Origin: Acutalibacter sp. 1XD8-33
Lineage (GTDB): Bacteria > Bacillota > Clostridia > Oscillospirales > Acutalibacteraceae
Length of the DNA stretch: 60,397 nt
NCBI RefSeq assembly: GCF_003612555.1
Contig: NZ_RAZF01000016.1
Span: 1-60,397 of the forward strand
Direction of reading: 5' to 3'
Shown: in pieces, positions 32,561 through 42,600 of the stretch
Layout of the letters: each line of letters starts with the position of its first letter
Position numbering within the stretch: position 1 is the stretch's first letter
Position numbers and translations under genes: made by a program
The notes under the pieces: generated by a model
What the model saw: only the letters and a program-made list of their open reading frames with translations
Told to the model about the DNA's origin: nothing
The model's database searches: none

Positions 32561-34180
32561 ATGAAGCATGCGGAGGCAATAAAACGCAAAAAGAATATAA
32601 ACCGTATTCGGTCTATCCTAATTAACTTTTCAAAGCAATTCAAACGAAATGTTAAGATAGATCCTGATGATACTAATCATAATACTGAAGAGGCTTTTTG
32701 TCATTTGCTAAACTCCATATATGGCTGGAATCTTAAATTTGAAGCACATAGACAGACAAGTTATATGCCTTTTTACTTAATTGATTCTGAAAGAGGGATA
32801 TGTGTTCAAATCAGCTGTGAAGTCTCAAATAATAACAAGAGAGTCCTGTTTGATAACTTTCTTGCTAACTGTTCTCTAGACGGTATCAAAAAACGGATTT
32901 TAATTATCCTTTCTGATGAAAGGATAGATAATAGAATTTTCCAATCTGGTAATTCATTGGTTCTTGATGATAACATGGAAATTTTATCTTTCGGGAGTTT
33001 GTGCGATAGTATTAGCATCCTGAATACTCAAGAAATCAAAACTATTTGCTCCCATTTTAACTCAAAACTCTGTAAACGGATTTTCCCAGATTTGAAACCG
33101 CTGAAATCTGCTATTGCAAAATGTTGCACAATTACTTTAGCGGTTTCTGTGATGCTAATTATAGCAGTTTGGTTTAAATTTTCGGATTATGTAATCTCTC
33201 AAAACACACCCGCATCATCTGTATTAACATCTTATATTTTCCCATATGAGCAGGCAGGCGTTTATGAATCCTACGATGATATATCTCCTATATATAAAAC
33301 GGAACTCGAAACAATAAATTCATTTTCTATTTTAAGCTTTATTCGTCCCAATGACTCCGCAGACACAATTATTGAGAACCAATCTTGCCATATACTAAAT
33401 CTCGACCCTATAGAACACCCTGAGATTCATATAGATGGTGCCATTGTAGGTGACAGACTTTTGGTGTTCGCTTTCAATAATGGTTGGGAAACGGCAACCG
33501 CGCTTTCTATTGAATCCGTTTCATTAGGTGAACCAGATAGTGAAGACACGTTAGCACAAATCGCTAATCACACGGAAGTTATGAACAAAGTGAATGTTCC
33601 CCCTGCTAGTGCGGTTCTTTTAGCTGAATATTCCCTAGACCGCACAAAGTTTCAAAAATACTGTGAACTTCATGCGAATAGCCAATTTTATACCCCGCAA
33701 CTATTCTTTTCTATACATGGACGGAATTGCTCGGCTCAATGGTATGTTCTTCTGTATCTCACAAATGATGAATTCGTTTTGGATTTTCCGGGAATAGGCG
33801 GTCCTCCAAGTGAATATAATATCACGTTATTCGCGGTACTTGATGTAGATAGCCATCCGAAGCATATTATTTTTTCTGGCGCAACCTCTAACCCGCGAAT
33901 AAATGAGGATATCTTGCGTATTGAAACTGTAATTGCCCCTACTAAGTCGTGCATTATTAAATGCCGAAATGAATTCACCATAGATGGAAAAATCCAACAA
34001 ACTCCTGACTATACAGTTACCGTAACTGTACCTGCACTTGCTGCAGATGATTTAGGTAGAAGTAGTCCCTTAGCAAGGGAATTGGCAAATCTAGAACAAT
34101 TCGACGAGATTTCTATACGAAATTGCATCGAAAAATATCGTTATAATCCTGAAAGTATTTTTGAAGATCACAACGGCTAG
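32561..34180 (+). CDS. SMEK-domain membrane protein
   Basis: This 539-residue protein starts at ATG 32561, nine bases after AAGGAG. Residues 1-175 resemble the SMEK domain, an N-terminal module found in predicted anti-phage and STAND/TIR-linked proteins: a basic helix, the EEAFCHLLNSIYGWNL motif, then a strand with IDSERGICVQIS. One membrane segment lies at about 185-206. The remaining 330 residues are extracytoplasmic, beta-rich and lack known motifs. It follows the SEFIR gene by 37 bases and precedes a lipoprotein gene by 24, so all three are likely cotranscribed. The inside SMEK and outside domain mirror the layout of the partner protein. The domain assignment is from pattern recognition. 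Confidence 0.6.
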   Translation: MKHAEAIKRKKNINRIRSILINFSKQFKRNVKIDPDDTNHNTEEAFCHLLNSIYGWNLKFEAHRQTSYMPFYLIDSERGICVQISCEVSNNNKRVLFDNFLANCSLDGIKKRILIILSDERIDNRIFQSGNSLVLDDNMEILSFGSLCDSISILNTQEIKTICSHFNSKLCKRIFPDLKPLKSAIAKCCTITLAVSVMLIIAVWFKFSDYVISQNTPASSVLTSYIFPYEQAGVYESYDDISPIYKTELETINSFSILSFIRPNDSADTIIENQSCHILNLDPIEHPEIHIDGAIVGDRLLVFAFNNGWETATALSIESVSLGEPDSEDTLAQIANHTEVMNKVNVPPASAVLLAEYSLDRTKFQKYCELHANSQFYTPQLFFSIHGRNCSAQWYVLLYLTNDEFVLDFPGIGGPPSEYNITLFAVLDVDSHPKHIIFSGATSNPRINEDILRIETVIAPTKSCIIKCRNEFTIDGKIQQTPDYTVTVTVPALAADDLGRSSPLARELANLEQFDEISIRNCIEKYRYNPESIFEDHNG

Positions 34181-34204
34181 TAGATAGAGATATGGAGGAA
34201 TGTT

Positions 34205-35071
34205 ATGAAAAAGAGTTGCTATCTTGTTCTAGGAACTGCTTTATATTGCTTTTTTTTGTTTGGCAGTTGCGGCAAGGGCGAGAGCCCGGTTACCATTTTA
34301 GCTTTTCGCCCATTTAAACCAACATCAAATTTCAATGATTTGGCATTTTATATTGAATGGAAAAACAATTCAAACATGTATGCTGTTGATTCCCTGATTC
34401 TAAATATATCGTCTCCTTCTGATTCTAAGTCAAACTTTTCTATTCAAATTGTAGAACCCCAAAAGGTAGCACCACAAGAACATAACAACAAGACGATTAT
34501 TTACCTAAACGAAAATGACCTACCTAGATTACAGCCGAATGCAACGTTAGATGTACGCATTCAGCAGGTTAATTTCACAGACGGACCCAATTGGAAATGT
34601 GATGTAGATCTAGGAGAACTTGTTTATTCAGCGGCAATAGATAGCGAGAAACGTATTGGTATTTACCCGATCGTTTTGAACCAAGTTTCATTTTATGAGA
34701 CTTGGGAGAATCCTTCTATGTCAGCCACACTAAACTTTCAGGTAGATTGGTCGAATATCTCAGAAGCGAGTAGCATCATTGGACTCGTATATCAAATTAC
34801 AGCCTATACGCCTGATGGTAGCATAGTGTATAATACAAATGGGAAGCCTAGCTCGTTTGTCTCGTGCTATTATCAGGATCCTTCTCAATGGATCCCGCCT
34901 TCCTCGAACAATAATATTTTTATGGAAAAAATACCTGCCTCCATTGCGTTAACTTTTATGGAAAATCATGCTTCGGTATTTGAAATATCTATTTACAAAG
35001 CTATTGACTCATTTGGTTTTATCTGGGAAGCGCCTCCCAAACCAATCACTATTGAAGCTTTGCTTTCATAA
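34205..35071 (+). CDS. Lipoprotein of the SEFIR-SMEK operon
   Basis: This 288-residue exported protein has a signal peptide ending in the lipobox FGSC (C22). GGAGG at 34195-34199 sits upstream of ATG 34205. The mature part is beta-rich and looks like two Ig-like halves (about 25-150 and 155-288) with Asn/Ser-rich loops, and has no enzyme motif. It is anchored outside the membrane, the same side as the ectodomains of the two upstream proteins, and may be a ligand-binding partner. I do not recognise a family. Confidence 0.75.
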   Translation: MKKSCYLVLGTALYCFFLFGSCGKGESPVTILAFRPFKPTSNFNDLAFYIEWKNNSNMYAVDSLILNISSPSDSKSNFSIQIVEPQKVAPQEHNNKTIIYLNENDLPRLQPNATLDVRIQQVNFTDGPNWKCDVDLGELVYSAAIDSEKRIGIYPIVLNQVSFYETWENPSMSATLNFQVDWSNISEASSIIGLVYQITAYTPDGSIVYNTNGKPSSFVSCYYQDPSQWIPPSSNNNIFMEKIPASIALTFMENHASVFEISIYKAIDSFGFIWEAPPKPITIEALLS

Positions 35072-35342
35072 AAAGATATTCGTTTTCTGTATAGATTCCT
35101 GATAAATCCGTCCAGGCTTTGCTAGAATAATAAAAATGGATTTCATCCAAATGCAATCTACAACATGAAAATGTTCCCATAGTGATAAAAGACAAGGAGT
35201 ATTATTTGCTACGATATGACAATGTGGATATTTACGAAGGGGTTATCTACCCAGAACGAGTTGGTTATTATATACTATATCTTTGCGTCAATGAGCACAT
35301 ACCAGAACAGGGGATAATTTGCGATTATCCTTCAAACCGAAG

Positions 35343-35370
35343 AAAGGCCGCTAAGATAGCGGCCTTTTTG
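35343..35370 (+). terminator. Terminator between convergent genes in insert D
   Basis: A perfect ten-base stem, AAAGGCCGCT (35343-35352) with AGCGGCCTTT (35358-35367), has loop AAGAT and TTTTT following. It lies between the rightward operon and the leftward tyrosine recombinase gene, and works in both directions by sequence. Confidence 0.75.
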
Positions 35371-35371
35371 G

Positions 35372-36286
35372 TTACTCTATAGGAAAAGACATCCGGTTTC
35401 TGGGATGGTTCTGTGCAAGCAACTTTGCCTGCTGCTGGCTTGAAACGTATGTATATATCTGCGTAGTGGAGATAGAGCTATGCCCCAAAAGGGACTGAAT
35501 GTACCGGATGTCAACGCCAGCCTCCAGCAGCGAGGTCGCAAACGTGTGACGAAACATGTGCGGCGTAATATGCAATGGAAGATTCGCCAGCTTTGCATAC
35601 CGGTTGACAATGTTCCGCACAGACTGTGTGGATAGAGCGCGGCTGTCTCGGTTGACGAGGATATGGTCGCTTGCCTCTATCTCACTTTGGAATATGCTCA
35701 GATACTTTTCTATCAGTTTCACCGACTCCTGCATGTCGACTTCAATCATGCGCTCCTTGCTCCCCTTGCCGAAAATCAGCAGCCGGAGCTGTCCGCTGGT
35801 TATGGAAAGGTTTTTCGGCGAAAGGCGGCAGAGCTCGGACACCCGGATTCCGGTGCTGAACAGCAGCTCCAAAACGGCAATATCGCGCAATACCCACCGG
35901 CTCTGCCGAAAAGAGTAGGCGGCATACGCTCCCCGAAGGAGCCCCGTGACATAGCTTTCCGGAATTACTCTTGGCAATTCTTTTGGCGTTTGTATTTTTA
36001 CTCTTACCCTTTCAAATGGGTTGTCCGCAATGACATCCCGGTATTCCAGTTCCTTAAAGAAGGCCCGTACACTTGCAATCTTCCGTTTCGCAGAGCGGGG
36101 GGAAAACTTGCGGTTCAGCTCTTGGATATAGCAGCTCAACAGCGCCCGGTCCACCTCTTTCTCAGCTGCGAAATTGGCAAATTGCCGCAAGTCCACCCCA
36201 TACGCTTTCAGCATATCTGCTGAAAGACGCTTTTCATTAGCGCAGATGTCGAGATACCAGTCAATATTTGAACACAGATTTATCAT
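35372..36286 (-). CDS. XerC/XerD-like tyrosine recombinase
   Basis: This 304-residue integrase has an N-terminal SAM-like core-binding domain (about 6-90) and a C-terminal catalytic domain with all motifs: R148 in STGIRVSEL, K174 or K177 in GKGSKER, H243-x-x-R246 in HMFRHTF, H269 in LLGHSS and the nucleophile Y278. ATG 36284-36286 follows GGAGGT on the minus strand; an upstream in-frame ATG at 36352 lacks an RBS. As the only tyrosine recombinase in the AT-rich insert, it is the likely mobiliser of insert D. Its target site and the insert ends could not be placed. XerCD proteins act on dif-like sites, and no such site was recognised nearby. Confidence 0.88.
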   Translation of the reverse strand: MINLCSNIDWYLDICANEKRLSADMLKAYGVDLRQFANFAAEKEVDRALLSCYIQELNRKFSPRSAKRKIASVRAFFKELEYRDVIADNPFERVRVKIQTPKELPRVIPESYVTGLLRGAYAAYSFRQSRWVLRDIAVLELLFSTGIRVSELCRLSPKNLSITSGQLRLLIFGKGSKERMIEVDMQESVKLIEKYLSIFQSEIEASDHILVNRDSRALSTQSVRNIVNRYAKLANLPLHITPHMFRHTFATSLLEAGVDIRYIQSLLGHSSISTTQIYTYVSSQQQAKLLAQNHPRNRMSFPIE

Positions 36287-36420
36287 ATATAGAACCTCCA
36301 TTATTGAATTTTCTCTTATTATGGAGGGTAGCCGCGTTCTTGTCCATATCATTTATTACACCTTCTCTCAATCCAGGGAACGCAGCCGGCAACAATATGT
36401 TTTGTAGCTTTATTTAGGTA

Positions 36421-36454
36421 AAAAGGCTGGACCGCAAAGCGGCCCAGCCTTTTA
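36421..36454 (+). terminator. Terminator at the right end of insert D
   Basis: AAAAGGCTGG-ACCGC (36421-36435) pairs with GCGGcCCAGCCTTTT (36439-36453). The stem is long and GC-rich with a T-run. It may mark the right end of insert D or terminate upstream transcription before the helicase operon. Confidence 0.6.
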
Positions 36455-36477
36455 CATATTTTTCCAGGAAAGGAAGG

Positions 36478-36606
36478 ATGCTTTTGCAGGAAGAACAGAA
36501 GAAGATTTTAGAGGAAATGGGGCTGGGTGAGCAGCCGGACAAAACGGTTTCTGAGCCGGATTCACCTTGGCCCCATGCGATTCAGGAACCGGACATTTGC
36601 CTGTGA
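36478..36606 (+). CDS. Small leader ORF upstream of the helicase
   Basis: This 42-codon frame starts at ATG 36478 after AGGAAAGGAAGG. It codes a Gln/Glu-rich peptide (MLLQEEQKKILEEMGLGEQ) ending with Pro-rich sequence. Its stop is 13 bases before the helicase start. Similar short acidic ORFs precede the LtrC-like gene in related ICEs. It may be a real small protein or a translational coupler. Confidence 0.45.
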   Translation: MLLQEEQKKILEEMGLGEQPDKTVSEPDSPWPHAIQEPDICL

Positions 36607-36619
36607 AGGGAGGGACTGC

Positions 36620-39600
36620 ATGAACCCAAAGATACAGACTTTTACGGAGCTGGCGGCAAGCACCGCCAGCCAGCTTACCCGCAGCTATCCCGAATGGACC
36701 CATTTTTTGGATACGGCGGCTAGGCTCTACAAATACCCGTATCATGAGCAAATTCTTATCTACGCCCAGCGCCCGGACGCCACGGCCTGCGCCAGCTTCG
36801 AGGTGTGGAACAAGCGCATGAACCGGGGAGTACAGCGGGGGTCAAAGGGGATCGCCATCATGGATACCAGCAGGGGCGAGCCCCGGATACGGTATGTGTT
36901 CGACATTTCCGACACCTTTAGCCGTGACGGGAGCCGCCGCCCCTATCTATGGGAATACCGGGAGGAACACGCCGAAGCTGTCACAGCCGCTCTGGCCGGC
37001 ACTTACGGCATTACAGACGAGGGCGGTTTGCCCTACCAGCTGGAAGCCATAGCCCAGGAGCTGGCAGGCGGGTATTGGGAAGAACATCAGGTGGACATCT
37101 TAACAAGCGTTCCCGGCTCCTTTTTGGAGGAGTTCGATGAGCTGAACATCGAGATGGCTTTCCGGGACGCGGCCAGTTTCAGCATTGCTTACATTTTATT
37201 CTCCCGGTGCGGGCTGGACCCCGGAGAGCATTTTTCGCCGGAAGATTTCCGGCCTGTGTTTGACTTCAACACGCCCGATGCGGTCACAGCCCTGGGTACG
37301 GCGGTCAGCGGGAGCAGCGAGCAGGTGCTGCGGCAGATCGAGGTTATTATCAAGAATTACGAGCGCAGCCAGCGCATGGAAAGGAGAGGTTTATATGGAG
37401 AACAACCTGACCTACCGGCAGGAAGGGGACTTCCTGCTGCCCGAATTAGAGATGAAAACACCATCAACTTTGGGCAAATACGGACGGATGAGGGAGCGGT
37501 ATCTGAGGGAGGAGCGCCCGGTGCTGTACAACCGCCTGATTCTCAGCGGGAAACTGATGGAACACCTGGCGGAAATCGACCGGACAGCGAACCGGAGATT
37601 GGAGCAGCTGATGCCGGAGCTGAAGAAGTCCATGGGGCTGACGGAGGAGCTGAAAGCCCAGGACCCCATGAAGTGGGCGGGCCTGATGAACAACGCGAAA
37701 TCGAAGGTGGAGGAAATGATTCTGGAGGAGCTGATCTACCACTGACAGCTCCCGGGGAGCCAGAGCCGGTTACCATCCAGGTGGATGTTTCCGCCAAAGA
37801 TGATGATTACATCCCGAACCTGTTTGACCTGGCTGGCTCAACGATCCCCCTGACGAATGAGCCAACCGGCGAGCCCGCTGTATTCCGGTGGCAGTTACCG
37901 CAGAATATAATCGACGCCGCCCTGACTCTGGGCGCGAATGACCCGGACAGCCGCCTGCGAATTATAGCGGAGTTCATGAAGGACAAGCCCATAGAGGAAA
38001 ACGCCCGGTTCTTGCAGACCCATTACAAAGAAAACGGCGCGGGGTTTTATGTGGGAGAACGCAAATACTCCCTCTGGTACAACGACGCCGGTATGCAGAT
38101 CGCCGCCGGGGAGAGCGCCTTGACCTTTACCGCCACGGCAGTCACATGGGAGCAGGCAGCGGAAAGAATCCGGGAACTGCTGGACGAGGGCAGGTATGCC
38201 AGCCAAGCCATGCTCTACCGAGCCTGGCCCTATGAGCGGAACCGGGTGGCGGAGGCTCTCCAGTATCTGCACAGGGATATTGACGATGAGTACAAAGGCA
38301 AATATCTCCCCACGCTGACCGCCGCTCTGGGCGGTACATTCATCTATCCTGATGTGGTGGATAAGACAAAGGATCTGCTGGAACAGCCGGAGCAGCTGGA
38401 AGCTGTGATCGCCGAGTATACCGTTTTCAGAAAGGACTACGCTCACAACCGCGATATTCTCCGTTTCCGCTCCCGCGGGACAGAGGAAATCCAGCGGGGG
38501 CTGGAGGATTTCCGGCGTACCCCGCTGAAATTTACCGCCTCGCCGGACTATGAGCCGGTAGAGCGGTTTTTCATTTCTCAGGATGAAATCGACGCGCTTC
38601 TGCGGGACCATCCTGACCGGCATGACTACCGCATTGCCGTGTATAATTTCTTTGAGCAGCACTCCGACCGCAAGGAGCGGGAGAAATACCTGGGCCATCT
38701 TCATGGCACATACTCCGGCTACAATGGCGGCAACGACAACATCACCTATACTTACAAAGAGCTGGCATTCACCCACGGAGACAGCATTGAGCCTTATGCG
38801 GCGGTAAAAATGAAGTGGTCCAAGGTGCGTAAGCGTATTGAGGAACTGATTCAGAAAGATAAATTTCTCTCTACGGAAGATAGGGAGATCATGGAGAGCC
38901 GGACGATGGAAACCACTGCGGAAGAACCCTCCGCGCCGCCAGCAGAACCGGAACCCCTCTCTGAGCAGGACGCAAAAAAGCACGACATTCTCATGGCTAA
39001 CACCAAGGCTCACTTCGCCAGCTATGATGAAGTCAAGCAGGCCCACCCCAGTGATATTGTCCTTTTTCAGCGGAGGGACTTCTTTGAGATGTACGGCCCG
39101 GACGCAAGAGCAGCCTCAGTGGAGCTGGATATCCACCTGACGAACCGTAATATTCCCGAGCTGGGCCGGGTGGCTATGTGCAGTGTTCCCGTCGGCAATC
39201 TGGATAAATTCGTGGAGATGCTGCGGAAAAAGCACGGCGTTACCATCTCTGCTGTAACTGAAAACAGCGCGGAACGTCAGACATATTCCCTATCTCCTTA
39301 TAAGGATGCGCCTAAAATCGTTCCTTCTTCCTCGCCTATGGAACCGTTGGAGCAGGCAAGTGAGCAGATCATTGAAGCGTTGCCGCAAATGGCCCCCAAT
39401 ATAGAGGAATACATCAAAACCAAGGAGCGCTTCCCAAACTGCGTGGTGGGGGTCCAAAATGGTGATACGATATATTTCTACGGCGCAGACGCGAAAAAAG
39501 CCGGTCCTGCCCTGAATCGCCATGTGCTTACTCGGAATATCCCCGGTATGGGAGCGGTTTCTGTTACCGGAGACGCTGAAAGCTGGCAGGCAGCGCAAGA

Positions 39601-42600
39601 GAAATTGCTGGGAAAGGGAATTGACCTGACGTTTGTCCGGCTGGGCGGCGCGGGAGAATATGAGGTTATTACCTCCCGCACGGCGGCAGAGTACATTCCG
39701 GTTGGCATGGAGCTGGATGTGGATGGGCGGCGCTGCCGGATCGAGAGTGTGGATTTTCAGCAGGACGCGGTGCGTCTGACCGTTCTGGATTCCGGCTCTC
39801 CTCTGACAGAACCTGTCCGCTATGTGCGTGAATATGTAGAGGACGCATATGCCAGGGAATTGGAGCTGGCTGCGGAAAAGGCGGAAAGCCAATCCTTTGT
39901 GGAACAGGTCATGGAGGATGTGGCGCGTTTGGCCGAGCAGGCTCCCACCGTCCGGGAACTATACGAAAAGTATAAGGGGCTGGTGATCGAGGCTCTGGGC
40001 AGCGACCAGCCCTACCGCAACGCCTGTCAGAATTCTGACAAAGATACCGCCTGTTTGGATGGCGATGCTGCTATAAAACGGGCAGTGCTTGCCGCCGGGG
40101 ACGTTACTCTTACCAAGCTCTATTTTGATAATGCCAAATTCCACAATGACCTCCACAGGGAGGCGCTGGAGGAAACATACGCTATTTTATCTCAGCCCAA
40201 AGAAATCCCAGCTTCGCAGGAGGAACCGGAACAGGAACAAAACTCCCCTGCTGATGAGGACCTTACAGATTTGCAGAAAAAAGCTATAGAAATTGCCAAG
40301 CAGTACGAAAATCTGCCCATGGAAGAACGGCTGGCTATCATCGCGCAGACCTTTAACTGCAAATCTGGCAAGATAGAAAGCTCTCTCTGCACCGGCAAGT
40401 GGCGGGGTACCAGTGATATATCTATCCGTTTTGGCAACGGCACATCCCTGTTTATTGGTAATTTCAGTACCCCGAAAGCTAAAACCCTCAAAGTCCAAAG
40501 TGAATGTGTCAATAAGGCCCTGGTATGGTATAACCCGGAAATCGTAAGGCTCACAAAGGAAACTGCCCTTGAACCGCTCCGAAAACAGGAGCAAAAAGAT
40601 AACGCGGTCGCTTTGGAAAAGGGGCTGAAACCGTATACCTTGCTCAACGTGGAACTCCACGACGGCACACATGGTAAGGACGCCGGCTATCTTGGCTGGT
40701 ACTATGTAACGCTGGCTGTTGACGGCAAAATCCATGCCCATCTGGAAAGCGGGCCGAATCATGAGATATCCTTTGGCAAGGTAAGCGAAAACCTTACAAA
40801 GAAAAGTTTCTTTGTAGCAGGGGCGCTCGAAGAAAGCAGCGTGGACTATATTTTCCATAACGTGGGATTCTCTACTGCCGCTGGACTGTACTCATTGGAT
40901 ATTGCAGATGAGGTCCGTGCGCGGGCAGAAAAAACGCTTGCGGAGCGGGAAATGCAGATGGAAAACACGCCGCCCCGCGACCCCTTGGCTCCGGCCTACA
41001 AGGTCGGTGATGCGGTCTATCTGGAAGATACCGCGTTCACCATCACGGAGATTGGGTTTCATGATGTAGAGCTGCAAGACTCCACTCAGCTCTACCCTGT
41101 TTTCCGCTCAGAAAGCAAGGAAGAGTTTGAAAAGCTGCTTCGCCGTGATGAGCGTAATTTGTTCATCACGGACTATCTGACCTATACCCCAAACGGCCCT
41201 ATAGACGATGGAAGCGACCTGCGGGATGCTTTGACCAGTAACGGCGGGCTTTTGGGTGCACGGAGTAAAAAAGAGGTCAAAGAATGGCTGTGCGCCGGAG
41301 AGGGGAACGCTGAAATTTCCTTGCATTTGCAGGAAATATTTGATGGAACAAGCAAAACTATGACCCTGGAAACCGGCGAAACGGCAGACTATTCTATCTA
41401 TGGGGACCGGTTCATGCTGAGTTTGCTGGATAAATCTCATACGGTACGGATGTACGATTTGTGGATGGTCGCCGGAGTGCTGCGGGATATGTATCAACGG
41501 GAGCTGGGTGGCTTTCATCACAAAACACCGTATCAGGTGATCTCCCCTGATACCTCCCGGCATGGTACGTTTGCCCCACAAGACAGCATTACGCCCGCTA
41601 TCTCACAAACATGGTCAAAGCCAGTGGCTGTCTACCCCGCCGAAAAAACCAACCTGCCCTTTGATATCGTCATTGAAAAGTTCCACATAGAGGAACCCAA
41701 CCGCGTCCCCGCTCCCCAAAACTTCCATATCACCGATGATGACCTGGGCGCTGGCGGCGCGAAAGCCAAGTATCAGATGAACATATCGGCCCTGAAAACT
41801 CTGCATAAAATTGAATCTGAGGGCCGTACCGCCACGCCAGATGAACAGGAAACCCTCTCAAAATATGTGGGATGGGGCGCTCTTGCGGACGCTTTTGACG
41901 AAAGCAAGCCTGCCTGGGCCAGCGAATACCAAGAGCTGCGAGAAATGCTTACCCCGGAGGAATATGATTCTGCCAGGGCCTCCGTCCTTAATTCGCACTA
42001 CACATCGCCCACGGTTATCAAGGCCATCTATCAGGCCCTGGAAAACATGGGCTTTCAGGACGGCAATATTTTGGAGCCGTCCTGCGGCGTGGGCAATTTC
42101 TTCGGCCTGCTGCCGGAGAGCATGGCAAACTCCAAACTCTTTGGCATTGAGCTGGACGGCCTTACCGGGCGCATCGCAAGGCAGTTATACCCCAACGCGC
42201 ACATTGAAATCAAGGGGTATGAGGACGCCCGTTTTCAGAATAATTCCTTTGATATCGCCATAGGCAACGTACCCTTCGGCAACTATAAAGTCTTTGACCC
42301 GGCTTATAACAAGCTGGGTTTTTCCATTCACAACTATTTCTTTGCCAAGACCGTAGACCAGGTGCGGCCCGGCGGGATCATCGCTTTTGTGACCTCCCGG
42401 TACACCATGGATTCCAAGTCCACCCAGGCCAGGGAATACATGGCCCAGCGGGCCGAGCTGCTGGGGGCAATCCGCCTGCCCAATAACGCTTTCCTTTCCA
42501 ATGCCGGAACGGAAGTTGTATCGGATATTCTGTTCCTGCAAAAAAGGGAGCAGCCTATTACAGAGCCGCCAGATTGGGTACAGACGGGAGAAAATAAAGA

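Noticed and set aside
35182-35382. A 66-codon rightward frame after the lipoprotein of insert D
   Set aside because: It starts at a GTG without an RBS and its end runs through a strong terminator hairpin, so it is most likely not a gene.
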